From Hyphomicrobiales bacterium (GTDB lineage Bacteria > Pseudomonadota > Alphaproteobacteria > Rhizobiales > Rhizobiaceae), in the NCBI GenBank assembly GCA_012842935.1, contig DUSC01000211.1, forward strand, positions 1 to 40,256: 40,256 nt of DNA, written 5' to 3'. Under the pieces are notes generated by a model. It ran no database searches, was not told the DNA's origin, and worked only from the letters and a program-made list of their open reading frames with translations. The first letter of the stretch is position 1, and each line of letters starts with the position of its first letter. Below, piece by piece: positions 1-9,586 of this stretch. The position numbers and the translations under genes were made by a program.

Positions 1-759
1 ATCCTGTTCAATGGCGAGAACCTGCTGGCGGCAAGCGAGACGCGGATGATCGAGATCCGCCGCCACCAGATGGGCATGGTGTTCCAGCACTTCGCCCTGC
101 TTCCGCATCTCAGCGTGCTCGCCAACGTCGCCTTTCCGCTGGAGGTGCAAGGCGTGCCGCGCATCGAACGCGAGGCGCGCGCATCGAAGATGATCGAGCT
201 CGTCGGGCTTGCCGGCAAGGAACGTTTCCTGCCGCGCGAACTCTCCGGCGGCCAGCAGCAGCGCGTCGGCATCGCCCGGTCGCTCGCGGTGGAACCGGAA
301 CTGTGGTTTCTCGACGAGCCGTTCTCGGCCCTCGACCCGCTGATCCGCCGCGAGATGCAGGACGAGTTCATCCGGCTGCAGTCGGTACTGAAGAAGACGA
401 TCGTCTTCATCACGCACGACTTCGACGAGGCGATCCGCCTCGCCGACAAGATCGCCATCATGAAGGACGGCGAGATCGTCCAGGCGGGCACGCCGGAGGA
501 CATCGTGCTCAGTCCGGCGACGCCCTATGTCGCCGAGTTCACGCGCAACGTGCCGAAGGCGAAGGTCGTCAGGGTCGCCTCGATCATGAAGCCCGCCGGC
601 GACGTTGCCGGCCCCTCCGTCCCGTCGACCCTGACCGTTGCGGCGGCCGCCCCGTTGTTCGCAGCGCGCGTTCCCTCACTCGCCGTCGTCGACGCGGCGG
701 GACGGCCGGTCGGTCGGCTCGACCGCGATGACGTGGTCGACCTGATGATGAGTGGCTGA
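1..759 (+). CDS. Quaternary-amine ABC transporter ATP-binding protein (ProV type), 5'-truncated
   Basis: ATPase of a glycine betaine/proline/choline-type importer, acting at the inner membrane. The frame is open to the window edge, so the start and the Walker A motif lie outside; the ORF-track start at 46 is internal. Visible in order are the Q-loop (GMVFQHFALLPH), the ABC signature (LSGGQQQRVGIARS), Walker B (LWFLDEPFSALD) and the H-loop (FITHDFDEA). The C-terminal ~60 residues (ending SLAVVDAAGRPVGRLDRDDVVDLMM) look like a remnant CBS domain; ProV/OpuA-family ATPases carry CBS domains that sense ionic strength. The stop is 2 bases before the fused permease, so the two are cotranscribed. The substrate-binding protein is not in the window and presumably lies upstream. 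The family call is firm. The exact substrate (betaine, choline, proline betaine or another amine) cannot be read from the ATPase. Confidence 0.9.
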   Translation: MLFNGENLLAASETRMIEIRRHQMGMVFQHFALLPHLSVLANVAFPLEVQGVPRIEREARASKMIELVGLAGKERFLPRELSGGQQQRVGIARSLAVEPELWFLDEPFSALDPLIRREMQDEFIRLQSVLKKTIVFITHDFDEAIRLADKIAIMKDGEIVQAGTPEDIVLSPATPYVAEFTRNVPKAKVVRVASIMKPAGDVAGPSVPSTLTVAAAAPLFAARVPSLAVVDAAGRPVGRLDRDDVVDLMMSG

Positions 760-761
760 CC

Positions 762-2783
762 ATGGCGACACCGGCTCACCAGTTCCTGGCCGCGAGGCAC
801 CACGCGACGCCGAGGTCGGCGCTGACGCCCGCCGGTGCCGGCTGGGCGATTGCGATCGTCGCCTTCCTTGCGCTCTGGCAGTTCGGCGGCGCGCTGAAAT
901 GGGCGTTCGACTATCCGAAGGCCTATGCAATCCCGGCGCAACGCTGGATCGGCGACCTGATGAAGTGGCTGCTCAACGAAGCGAGCTTCGGCCTGTTCAC
1001 CTTCACCGACCTGACGCGCTTCATCGCCGCGGTGATCGACTTCCCCTACCGCATCGTGCTCAGCCTGCTCTCGACCGGCTTCCTTTCCGGCCAGGGGTCG
1101 AGTGCCGTGCAGATCCTGCCGCCGCTCTCCTGGATCGCCGTGATCGCCGTCGCCACGCTGATCGGCTTCCACGCCGGGGGAAGGAAGCTCGCGATCCTTG
1201 TCGCCGCCTGTTTCGGCTTCCTCGCCGCATTCGGCCAATGGACCAGCGCCATGGTGACGCTCGCCTCGATCCTCGTCGCCGTGCCGCTCGGCGTGATCCT
1301 CGGCCTGCTGCTCGGTATCGCAGCCTACCGCTGGCCGCGCTTCGAGCGGGCGCTGACGCCGGCGCTCGACCTGATGCAGACGATCCCGGTGTTCGCCTAT
1401 CTCGTGCCGATCCTGTTCCTGTTCGGCTTCGGCCCGACGGCCGCGGTGGTGGCGACGTTGATCTATGCCATGCCGCCGATGACACGCATCGCCGCTTTGG
1501 CGCTGCGCGGCGTACCTTCCGAGATCCGCGACCTCGGCAGGATGATCGGCTGCACCGGGCGGCAGATGACATGGCGTGTGCTGGTGCCGTCGGCCAAGGA
1601 CAGCCTGATGGTCGGCGTCAACCAGGTGATCATGCTGTCGCTGAACATGGTCATCATCGCCTCGATGATCGGCGCCGGGGGGCTCGGCTTCGACGTGCTC
1701 GCCGCGCTGCGCCGCCTCGATATCGGCGCCGGCCTGGAGGCCGGGATCGCCATCGTCGTGCTCGCGGTAGCTCTCGACCGGGTGAGCCAGGCCTTTGCAC
1801 GGCGGTCCGCCGATGCGCCGCGGCCGGCCGGGAGGAACCTCCTCGCCCGGCATCCCTATACAGCTGCGTCGCTGGCGATCGTCGTCGCCGCCGCGCTCGC
1901 CGGGCTCGTCGTGCCGGCCGTGCAGACCTATCCCGAGACGCTGCGCGTCTCCACCGGCCCGTTCTTCTCCGACGTGGTCGGCTGGATCAACGTCAATTTC
2001 TTCGACACGCTGGAAGCGCTGAAGAACGCGGTGCTGCTCAACGTGCTGGTGCCGCTGAAACGCCTGCTCGGCGGCCTTCCATGGGTCGGCGTCGTCGCAC
2101 TGCTCGCCTTCGGCGGCTGGCGCCTCGGCGGCATGCGGCTGGCGCTTCTCGCCGGGGGACTGTCCTTCTTGATCGCCGCCACCGGCCAGTGGGAGAAGGC
2201 CACGATCACGGTGTACCTGTGCGGCATCTCGGTCGTCATCGCCTCGCTGATCGGCATTCCCGTCGGCATCCTCTCGGCTGAGCGGGAGCGGCTGTGGCGC
2301 TGGGTGCAGGCGGTCATCGATACGCTGCAGACGCTGCCGTCCTTCGTCTACCTGATGCCGGCGGTGATGCTGTTCCGCGTCGGCGACTTCACGGCGATGA
2401 TCGCGGTCGTCGCCTATGCCGTGGCGCCGGCAATCCGCTACACCGCGCTCGGGCTGCAGAAGGTCGACCCGCAGCTGATCGAGGCCGGACGGGCCATGGG
2501 CTGCACCCCCTGGCAGATCCTCACCAAGATCAAGCTGAAACTGGCGCTGCCCGAGATCATGCTGGGGCTGAACCAGACGATCATGTTCGCCCTGTCGATG
2601 CTCGTCATCACGGCGCTGGTCGGAACGCGCGACCTCGGCCAGGAGGTCTACATCGCGCTGACCAAGGCCGATACCGGTCGCGGCCTCGTCGCGGGCCTTG
2701 CCGTCGCCTTCATCGCCATCATCGCCGACCGGCTGATCGCGGCCGGTGCGGCGCGGAGCCGCAAGCGCCTGGGGCTGGCCTGA
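762..2783 (+). CDS. Fused two-domain quaternary-amine ABC transporter permease (ProW-ProW)
   Basis: Membrane component of the importer whose ATPase precedes it. At 673 residues it is about twice a usual ProW-type permease. Two homologous binding-protein-dependent permease domains are visible. The first spans roughly residues 150-345, with an EAA-type loop GCTGRQMTWRVLVPSAKDS. The second spans roughly 445-665, with GCTPWQILTKIKLKLALPE followed by LNQTIMFALSMLVITALVG. Both halves share the order EAA loop, LNQ/VNQ, L-S-N/M-V-I. Additional hydrophobic segments precede each half. The ATG follows the ATPase stop by 2 bases, and the next gene's ATG is 1 base after this stop. One polypeptide supplying both halves of the channel is consistent with a single permease gene. 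Quaternary-amine family membership is confident; substrate is inferred from neighbouring genes. Confidence 0.9.
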   Translation: MATPAHQFLAARHHATPRSALTPAGAGWAIAIVAFLALWQFGGALKWAFDYPKAYAIPAQRWIGDLMKWLLNEASFGLFTFTDLTRFIAAVIDFPYRIVLSLLSTGFLSGQGSSAVQILPPLSWIAVIAVATLIGFHAGGRKLAILVAACFGFLAAFGQWTSAMVTLASILVAVPLGVILGLLLGIAAYRWPRFERALTPALDLMQTIPVFAYLVPILFLFGFGPTAAVVATLIYAMPPMTRIAALALRGVPSEIRDLGRMIGCTGRQMTWRVLVPSAKDSLMVGVNQVIMLSLNMVIIASMIGAGGLGFDVLAALRRLDIGAGLEAGIAIVVLAVALDRVSQAFARRSADAPRPAGRNLLARHPYTAASLAIVVAAALAGLVVPAVQTYPETLRVSTGPFFSDVVGWINVNFFDTLEALKNAVLLNVLVPLKRLLGGLPWVGVVALLAFGGWRLGGMRLALLAGGLSFLIAATGQWEKATITVYLCGISVVIASLIGIPVGILSAERERLWRWVQAVIDTLQTLPSFVYLMPAVMLFRVGDFTAMIAVVAYAVAPAIRYTALGLQKVDPQLIEAGRAMGCTPWQILTKIKLKLALPEIMLGLNQTIMFALSMLVITALVGTRDLGQEVYIALTKADTGRGLVAGLAVAFIAIIADRLIAAGAARSRKRLGLA

Positions 2784-2784
2784 A

Positions 2785-3678
2785 ATGTACAAGACCAACG
2801 AACAGAGGCTGAGATCCCTGCCCTGCTGGAAAGGCGGCGTCGCCATCGAGCCGCTGCGCGGCGGCATCAGCAACGAGAGCTGGCTGGTGACCGACGGTGC
2901 CGGCAGGCATGTCGTGCGTTTCGGCAAGGACTATCCGTTCCACCATGTGCTGCGCGAGCGCGAGATCATGACGGCGCGCGCCGCGCACGCCGCAGGCTTC
3001 GCGCCCGAACTCCAGTATGCCGAGCCGGGCATCATGGTTTCGGCCTTCATCGAGGCGAAAACCTACGGGCCGAACGACGTGCGCGCCAATGCCGAGCGCA
3101 TCGGCCGGCTCATGCGCGACTTCCACCAGACCATGCCGCGCTACGTCTCGGGGCCCGGCTTCATGTTCTGGGTCTTCCACGTGATCCGCGACTATGCGCG
3201 CACGCTCGACCGAGGCGGCAGCCGCATGGCGCCGGAGCTGCCCTCCTATCTCGCGCTCGCCGACGAGCTGGAGCGGGCTCAGGCACCGTTGCCGATCGTC
3301 TTCGGCCACAACGACCTCCTGCCCGCGAACTTCCTCGACGACGGAGACCGGATCTGGCTGATCGACTTCGAGTATGCCGGCTTCAACACGGCGATGTTCG
3401 ACCTCGCCGGTGCTGCTTCGAATGCCGGCATGAACGACGAGGAGGCGCGGCGCCTGCTAACCGCCTATTTCGGCCATGAGCCGGGCGTCGACATCCTTCG
3501 TTCGCACGCCGCCATGCAATGCGCGTCGCTCCTTCGCGAAGCGATGTGGAGCATGGTCTCCGAACTCCATCTCCGCGCCCCCGGCGTCGACTACGTCGCC
3601 TACACCGGCGAGAACCTGGCGAAGCTGGGAGCGGCGCTGGACCAATACCGCACGATCTACGGAAAGAGCCCATCATGA
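2785..3678 (+). CDS. Choline/ethanolamine-kinase-like phosphotransferase (copy A)
   Basis: A 297-residue kinase of the aminoglycoside phosphotransferase/choline kinase (LicA-like) fold, probably cytoplasmic and ATP-dependent. The catalytic loop is H175-N-D177 (GHNDLLPANFL), with the metal-binding Asp in IDFEYAG (D194). The N-lobe nucleotide loop is GGISNESW near residue 25. The ATG at 2785 is preferred over the ORF-track start at 2746, because the longer form would run into the permease end and this ATG directly follows the permease stop. Its stop overlaps the following flavoprotein start (ATGA), indicating translational coupling. Family members phosphorylate choline, ethanolamine or related alcohols. 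Betaines have no hydroxyl, so pairing with a demethylating flavoprotein makes the true substrate uncertain. Confidence 0.82.
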   Translation: MYKTNEQRLRSLPCWKGGVAIEPLRGGISNESWLVTDGAGRHVVRFGKDYPFHHVLREREIMTARAAHAAGFAPELQYAEPGIMVSAFIEAKTYGPNDVRANAERIGRLMRDFHQTMPRYVSGPGFMFWVFHVIRDYARTLDRGGSRMAPELPSYLALADELERAQAPLPIVFGHNDLLPANFLDDGDRIWLIDFEYAGFNTAMFDLAGAASNAGMNDEEARRLLTAYFGHEPGVDILRSHAAMQCASLLREAMWSMVSELHLRAPGVDYVAYTGENLAKLGAALDQYRTIYGKSPS

Positions 3679-6116
3679 CCCTGCCCAGCCACGCTTCGAT
3701 CGTCGTCATCGGCGGCGGCATCATCGGCTGTTCGACCGCCTACCATCTGGCGCGCGACCACAAGGCCGACGTCGTGCTCATCGAGCAGGGCAAGCTCACC
3801 TCCGGCTCGACCTGGCATGCGGCCGGCCTCGTCGGCCAGCTGCGCTCGTCGGCGTCGATCACCCGCGTGCTGAAGTACTCGGTCGAGCTTTACAAGGGGC
3901 TCGAGGCGGAGACCGGGCTTGCCACCGGCTGGAAAATGACCGGGTGCCTGAGGCTCGCCACCAACCAGGACCGCTGGATCGAGTTCCGCCGGCTGGCCAC
4001 GACGGCGAAGAGCTTCGGCATGGACATGCATCTGCTGTCGCCCGCCGAGGTCAAGGCGATGTGGCCGCTGATGGAGGTCGGCGACCTCGTCGGCGCCTCC
4101 TGGCTGCCGACCGACGGCCAGGCGAGCCCGTCCGACATTACCCAGTCTCTGGCCAAGGGCGCGCGCATGCACGGTGCGAAACTCTACGAAAACGTCCGCG
4201 TCACCGGCTTCGACATGAAGGGCGACCGCATCGTCGCGGTAAGGACCGACAAGGGCGACATCGCCTGCGACAAGGTCGTCAACTGCGCCGGCCAGTGGGC
4301 GCGCCAGCTCGGCGCCAAGGCGGGCATCAACGTGCCGCTGCAGCCGGTCAAGCACCAGTACATCATCACCGAGAAGATCGAGGGCCTTTCCGCCGACGCG
4401 CCGACCATCCGCGATCCCGACCGGCGCACCTACTTCAAGGAGGAGGTCGGCGGGCTGGTGATGGGCGGCTACGAGCCGAACCCGCAGCCGTGGACCACCG
4501 GCGACGTGCCCGACGACTGGGAGTTCCGCCTGTTCGACGACGACTACGACCATTTCGAGCAGCACATGACGCAGGCGATCGAGCGCATCCCGGCGCTGGC
4601 CCATACCGGCGTCAAGCAGATGATCAACGGCCCGGAGAGCTTTACGCCCGACGGCAACTTCATCCTCGGTTCAGCGCCCGAATGCGCCAACATGTATGTC
4701 GGAGCCGGCTTCAACGCCTTCGGCATCGCGTCGGGCGGCGGTGCCGGCTGGGTGCTGGCGCAATGGGTCGTCGACGGCGAGGCACCGCTCGATCTCTGGG
4801 TCGTCGACATCCGCCGCTTCTCCGGCCTGCACCGCGACAGGCAATGGGTCTGCGACCGGACGCTCGAGGCCTACGGCAAGCACTACACGATCGCCTTCCC
4901 GCACGAAGAATATGAAAGCGGCCGGCCGCGCATCGTCTCGCCGCTCTATGAACGGCTGAAGCGCCACCGCGCCGTGTTCGGCTCAAAGCTCGGCTGGGAG
5001 CGGCCGAACTGGTTCGCTCCCGAGGGCATGGAGGCCAAGGACGTCTATTCGATGGGCCGGCAGAACTGGTTCGACGCCGTCGGCGCCGAGCACGCCCACG
5101 TACGCGAGGCAGTCGGCATCTTCGACCAGTCGTCGTTCGCCAAGTACGAACTCGAAGGCCGCGATGCCGGCCGCGCGCTCGACTGGATCTGCGCCAACGA
5201 CGTCGGCAAGCCGGCGGGACGGCTGACCTACACGCAGCTGCTCAACACGCGCGGCGGAATCGAGGCGGATCTGACCGTGGCGCGGCTGTCCGACGATCGC
5301 TTCTACATCGTCACCGGCACCGGTTTCCGCACTCACGATCTCGCCTGGATCGCCGACCACATCGGCGCCGGCCTCGACGCGCGGCTGACCGACGTCACCG
5401 AGGATTTCGGCACGCTGTCGCTGATGGGGCCGAAGGCGCGGCTCGTGCTGGAGACGGTGACCGACGCCGACGTCTCGAACGCCGCCTTCCCGTTCGGCCA
5501 CGTCCGCGAGATCGGCATCGCCGGCAGCACCGTCCGGGCGCTGCGCGTCACCTATGTCGGCGAGCTGGGCTGGGAACTGCACGTTCCGATCGGCGCCATC
5601 GGCGAGGTGTTCGACGCACTGATGGCGGCCGGCGAGCCGTACGGCATCCGCCCGATCGGCTACCGGGCGCTCGAATCGCTCCGCCTCGAGAAGGGCTACC
5701 GCGCCTGGGGCTCGGACATCACGCCGAACGATACGCCCTTCGAAGCCGGTCTCGGCTGGGCAGTGAAGCTCAGGAAGAACACCGACTTCGTCGGGCGCAA
5801 GGCACTAGAGGCGATCGCCGGCCAACCGCTGAAAAAACGCCTCGCCGGGTTCACCGTCCACGATCCGCGCGTCGTCCTCGTCGGTCGAGAGACCATCCTT
5901 CGTGACGGACAGCCAGTCGGCTACCTCACCAGCGGCGGTTACGGCTACACGGTCGGCAGGAACGTCGGCTACGGCTACGTGCGCAACACCGACGGCGTCA
6001 CCGACGAATTCCTCGCCGCGGGCGACTACGCGCTGGTGGTGGCCATGGAGACGGTCCCGGCGGAGATCCATCTCGAACCGCTCTACGACCCGAAGGGCGA
6101 TCGCGTGAAGGGCTGA
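3675..6116 (+). CDS. Dimethylglycine/sarcosine dehydrogenase-like flavoprotein with GcvT domain (copy A)
   Basis: An 813-residue enzyme with an N-terminal DAO-type FAD domain (GGGIIGCSTAYHL near residue 13; about 8-400), a linker domain of the DMGDH type, and a C-terminal aminomethyltransferase (GcvT) plus GcvT-C domain (about 440-810). His48 in STWHAAGL aligns with the His that covalently binds FAD in dimethylglycine and sarcosine dehydrogenases. The family removes an N-methyl group from dimethylglycine or sarcosine and passes the one-carbon unit to tetrahydrofolate in the GcvT domain. The start at 3675 forms an ATGA overlap with the upstream kinase; the ORF-track start at 3519 is inside that kinase. 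It is paralogous to the next gene, sharing for example the FGSK.GWERPNWF segment. The reaction class is confident; which methylamine is used is not. Confidence 0.88.
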   Translation: MTLPSHASIVVIGGGIIGCSTAYHLARDHKADVVLIEQGKLTSGSTWHAAGLVGQLRSSASITRVLKYSVELYKGLEAETGLATGWKMTGCLRLATNQDRWIEFRRLATTAKSFGMDMHLLSPAEVKAMWPLMEVGDLVGASWLPTDGQASPSDITQSLAKGARMHGAKLYENVRVTGFDMKGDRIVAVRTDKGDIACDKVVNCAGQWARQLGAKAGINVPLQPVKHQYIITEKIEGLSADAPTIRDPDRRTYFKEEVGGLVMGGYEPNPQPWTTGDVPDDWEFRLFDDDYDHFEQHMTQAIERIPALAHTGVKQMINGPESFTPDGNFILGSAPECANMYVGAGFNAFGIASGGGAGWVLAQWVVDGEAPLDLWVVDIRRFSGLHRDRQWVCDRTLEAYGKHYTIAFPHEEYESGRPRIVSPLYERLKRHRAVFGSKLGWERPNWFAPEGMEAKDVYSMGRQNWFDAVGAEHAHVREAVGIFDQSSFAKYELEGRDAGRALDWICANDVGKPAGRLTYTQLLNTRGGIEADLTVARLSDDRFYIVTGTGFRTHDLAWIADHIGAGLDARLTDVTEDFGTLSLMGPKARLVLETVTDADVSNAAFPFGHVREIGIAGSTVRALRVTYVGELGWELHVPIGAIGEVFDALMAAGEPYGIRPIGYRALESLRLEKGYRAWGSDITPNDTPFEAGLGWAVKLRKNTDFVGRKALEAIAGQPLKKRLAGFTVHDPRVVLVGRETILRDGQPVGYLTSGGYGYTVGRNVGYGYVRNTDGVTDEFLAAGDYALVVAMETVPAEIHLEPLYDPKGDRVKG

Positions 6117-6167
6117 CGCCGTCCGGCCGCCCCTCCGAGGTTCCATTCCGACACGAACGAGACGACC

Positions 6168-8585
6168 ATGACCTTCCGTGCCGACCGACACGTCCACATC
6201 CTGATCATCGGCGGCGGTGCCGTCGGCACGTCGGTTGCCTACCACCTCGCGCGCGACGGAGCGAAGGACGTGCTGCTTGTGGAGAAGGCGCAGCTGACCC
6301 ATGGCTGCACCTGGCATGCCGCCGGCCTCGTCGGGCAGTTGAGGGGCAAGCGCAACCTGACGCGGCTGATGCAGAACTCCGTCGCCGTGTTCGACCGCCT
6401 GGAGGAAGAGACCGGCCAGCACATCGCCTGGAAGAAGGTCGGTTCACTCAGACTCGCCGGCAGCCCGGCGCGCTGGAGCGAGATCCGCCGCTCGATGGGC
6501 CAGGCGAAGAGTTTCGGCGTCGAATGCCACTCCCTTTCGGCGGACGAGGCGGCGAAATATTTCCCCTTCATCGTCAAGGAGGGCATCGAAGGCGCAGCCT
6601 TCATCCCCGGCGACGGCTACATCGACCCCTATTCGCTGACCATGGCCTACGCCAGGGGCGCCCGGCAGTACGGCGCGCGGATCGAGGAAGGTGTGAGGGT
6701 CGAGGAGATCGTGGTCAAGAACCGCCGCGCGGTCGGCGTGGCCACCGACGGCGGCACGATTTCCTGCGACATCCTCGTCAACTGCGCCGGCCTTTGGGCC
6801 AAGCGCGTCGGCGCCATGGCCGGCGTGCCACTGGCGGCGGGCGTGGTCGAGCACCAGTACTTCCTCACCGAGAAGAAACTGACGTTCGATCCCGGCCTGA
6901 CGACGCTGCGCGACCCCGACAACAACTTCTATCTGAAGCCTGACACGGGCAGCTTCGCCATCGGCGGCTGGGAGGACGGCACGAAAGGCTGCTGGCGCGG
7001 CATGCCGCCGCTCGACTTCGGCCGCGAGCTGTTCGCACCGAACATGGAGCGGCTGGAACTGTTCGCGCTGCCGGCGGCGAACCGGCTGCCGGTATTGAAC
7101 GAGATCGGCATCCAGACGGTCATCAACGGGCCGATCCCGGTCTCCTTCGACGGCGAGCCGATCATGGGACTGGCGCCGGAGCTCGACAACTTCTACGTCG
7201 CCTGCGGATTCACTGCCGGCATCGCCGCCTCCGGCGGCGCCGGTCTTGCACTCTCCAACATGATCCTCCACGGCGACGCGGGCATGGACCTGTGGCCCTT
7301 CGACGTCCGCCGCTTCGGCGCCGTCCAGGCGCAGGGCCGCTATCTCGAACAACGTGCCATCGAAGCCTACGGCGCCTATTACAAGATCCACTGGCCGGCA
7401 GAGGAAGCGCATGCGGCGCGCGGGCTCAGGCGCTCGCCGCTTCACGAGGAACTGCGCCGGCGCGGCGCCGTGTTCGGCTCCAAGTTCGGCTGGGAGCGGC
7501 CCAACTGGTTTGCCACCGATGACGGCCGGTCGGTCGAACTGGGCAGCTTCGAGGACAGGCCGGGCTGGTTCGACGCCGTCGGCGCCGAGGTGCGCGCCAT
7601 CCGCGAACGCGCTGCGCTGATCGACCAGAGTTCGTTCTCCAAGTTCGAGATCGCCGGCCGCGGCGCCTTCGACGCCCTGCAGCGTATCGCCGCCAACGAC
7701 CTGTCCGGCCCCCCCGGCAAGGCGGTCTACACGCAGCTGTGCAACGAGAAGGGCGGGATCGAGGCCGACGTCACCATCGTGCATGCGGCGGAAGAGCTAT
7801 TCTACCTCGTCACCGGCTCGGGCTTCGGCGTGCGCGACGGCCACTGGGTGTCGCGCCACCTGCCGGCCGGCGTCGTCCTTCGCGACGTCACCAACCGCTT
7901 CGCCACCATCAACCTGTGCGGCCCCCGGGCACGCGACATCCTGCAGAGCGTGTCCGACGACGATCTCTCCAATGCCGCGTTACCCTTCCTCTGCGCGCGC
8001 CGCATAGAGGTCGGCAACGCCGAGGCACTCGCCGTTCGCATCGGCTATGTCGGCGAACTCGGCTACGAACTCTACGTGGCCCAGGAGTACGCCGCGCACG
8101 TCTACGAAACGCTGGAGGCCGCCGGCCGCGAGCACGGCATCGCCAATGCCGGCTACCGCGCCATCGATGCCTGCCGGATGGAAAAGGGCTACCTCTACTG
8201 GTCGGGCGACATCACGCCCGACTACAATCCCTACGAGGCGGGGCTCGGCTTCGCCGTGGCTCTCGACAAGGGCGAATTCATTGGCCGCGAAGCGCTCAGC
8301 CGCATCAAGGCCGAGGGCGTGAAGCGGCGGCTGTGCTCTTTCACGATCGACGGCTTCGCGCCGCTGCACGGTGGCGAGGCGATCATCCTCGAGGGTCGCG
8401 TGGTCGGCTCCACCTCGTCGACCGGCTACGGCTACACGCTCGGCAAGACGATCGCCTTCGGCTACCTTCCCGTCGAAGCGGCCGGGGAAACGGGCTTCGT
8501 GATCGAGGCCTTCGGCAAGTCCTACGCCGCGACCCGCGGTCCGCGCACGCTCTATGACGCGCGCATGGAGAGGCTGAAGGCATGA
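6168..8585 (+). CDS. Dimethylglycine/sarcosine dehydrogenase-like flavoprotein with GcvT domain (copy B)
   Basis: An 805-residue paralogue of the preceding flavoprotein with the same order: FAD-binding DAO domain (GGGAVGTSVAYHL), presumed covalent-FAD His50 in CTWHAAGL, linker domain (VFGSKFGWERPNW near residue 440), then GcvT and GcvT-C domains. The two copies are clearly related along their whole length but differ at many positions, so this is an old duplication, not a recent repeat. They may act on successive substrates such as dimethylglycine then sarcosine. A 51-base gap separates it from copy A, while its stop overlaps the next kinase start (ATGA). That makes two coupled kinase-flavoprotein pairs in opposite internal order. 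Substrate assignment is inference. Confidence 0.88.
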   Translation: MTFRADRHVHILIIGGGAVGTSVAYHLARDGAKDVLLVEKAQLTHGCTWHAAGLVGQLRGKRNLTRLMQNSVAVFDRLEEETGQHIAWKKVGSLRLAGSPARWSEIRRSMGQAKSFGVECHSLSADEAAKYFPFIVKEGIEGAAFIPGDGYIDPYSLTMAYARGARQYGARIEEGVRVEEIVVKNRRAVGVATDGGTISCDILVNCAGLWAKRVGAMAGVPLAAGVVEHQYFLTEKKLTFDPGLTTLRDPDNNFYLKPDTGSFAIGGWEDGTKGCWRGMPPLDFGRELFAPNMERLELFALPAANRLPVLNEIGIQTVINGPIPVSFDGEPIMGLAPELDNFYVACGFTAGIAASGGAGLALSNMILHGDAGMDLWPFDVRRFGAVQAQGRYLEQRAIEAYGAYYKIHWPAEEAHAARGLRRSPLHEELRRRGAVFGSKFGWERPNWFATDDGRSVELGSFEDRPGWFDAVGAEVRAIRERAALIDQSSFSKFEIAGRGAFDALQRIAANDLSGPPGKAVYTQLCNEKGGIEADVTIVHAAEELFYLVTGSGFGVRDGHWVSRHLPAGVVLRDVTNRFATINLCGPRARDILQSVSDDDLSNAALPFLCARRIEVGNAEALAVRIGYVGELGYELYVAQEYAAHVYETLEAAGREHGIANAGYRAIDACRMEKGYLYWSGDITPDYNPYEAGLGFAVALDKGEFIGREALSRIKAEGVKRRLCSFTIDGFAPLHGGEAIILEGRVVGSTSSTGYGYTLGKTIAFGYLPVEAAGETGFVIEAFGKSYAATRGPRTLYDARMERLKA

Positions 8586-9490
8586 CGACCGACATCGACC
8601 GCGCCAGGGAAGTGCTCGGCGGCATCCCTTCGCTTTCGGGCTACAACGGGCCGATCGTGCGGCTCGGCGGGCTGACCAACCTCGTCTTCCAGGTCGGCGC
8701 GTATTGTCTGCGCATACCGGGCAAGGGAACCGAGGAATACATCAACCGCGCCAACGAGGGCGTCGCTGCGTGCGAGGCGGCGAAGGCCGGCGTCAGCCCG
8801 GAGGTGATCCATTTCGACGGGAGGAGCGGCGTCATGGTCACGCGCTTCATCGACGGAGCCCAGACGATGTCGCCGGCCGCCTTCAAGCTCAACGCCGGTG
8901 CTCCCGGGCGCGCGGGCGAGGCTTTCCGCCGGCTGCACATGTCGGGCGCGACGTTTCCGTTCCGGTTCGAACTGTTCGCCATGATCGACGACTACCTGAA
9001 GGTGCTGTCGTCCAAGGACGTGGCGCTGCCGGCCGGCTACCACGACGTCGTGCGCGAGGCCGGCACGGTGCGCGCCGCACTGTCCGCGCACGAACTGCCG
9101 CTCGCCGCCTGCCACTGCGACCCGCTCTGCGAGAACTTCCTCGACACGGGTGAGCGCATGTGGATCGTCGACTGGGAATATTCGGGCATGAACGATCCGA
9201 TGTGGGATCTCGGCGACCTCTCGGTGGAAGGCAAGTTCGACGCCGACCAGGAAGAGGAGATGATCCGCGCCTATTTCGGCGGCGTCCCGCGACCTGCCGA
9301 GCGCGGCCGCATCGTGATCTACAAGGCAATGTGCGATCTCCTGTGGACGTTGTGGGGGCTGATCCAGCTCGCCAACGGCAATCCCGCCGACGACTTCCGC
9401 GCCTATGCCGACGGCCGATTCGCCCGCTGCCGGGCTCTGATGGAAACCGAAGCTTTCGCAGCGCATGTTGCAGCAGTGACGAAGGGATAG
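8582..9490 (+). CDS. Choline/ethanolamine-kinase-like phosphotransferase (copy B)
   Basis: A 302-residue phosphotransferase of the choline kinase/APH fold. The catalytic loop reads H178-C-D180 (CHCDPLCENFLD) and the second metal-binding Asp is in VDWEYSGMNDPMWDLG (D197); this last motif is typical of bacterial choline kinase-like proteins. It is closer to the LicA/ChoK consensus than copy A (IDFEYAG) and is clearly diverged from it. The start is fixed by the ATGA overlap with flavoprotein copy B. It is the last gene of the plus-strand quaternary-amine module. A GC-rich stem of 7 bp (9490-9496 with 9505-9511) follows the stop, but no T-run is present, so a terminator is not claimed. Confidence 0.82.
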   Translation: MTTDIDRAREVLGGIPSLSGYNGPIVRLGGLTNLVFQVGAYCLRIPGKGTEEYINRANEGVAACEAAKAGVSPEVIHFDGRSGVMVTRFIDGAQTMSPAAFKLNAGAPGRAGEAFRRLHMSGATFPFRFELFAMIDDYLKVLSSKDVALPAGYHDVVREAGTVRAALSAHELPLAACHCDPLCENFLDTGERMWIVDWEYSGMNDPMWDLGDLSVEGKFDADQEEEMIRAYFGGVPRPAERGRIVIYKAMCDLLWTLWGLIQLANGNPADDFRAYADGRFARCRALMETEAFAAHVAAVTKG

Positions 9491-9586
9491 GGCGAGGCGG
9501 GCTGCTCGCCCGGTTCCCGCCCAAAAGATGCCACGAAACCGGGCTTCACCGCAGACGAAGAGGATTCGCCGCGACGGAACCATGGC

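Noticed and set aside
525-2927. 800-residue minus-strand ORF opposite the fused permease
   Set aside because: Low-complexity Arg/Asp/Gln/His-rich antisense shadow typical of GC-rich DNA; the plus-strand permease has clear family motifs.
9490-9511. Terminator after the second phosphotransferase
   Set aside because: A 7-bp GC stem exists, but there is no T-run after it.
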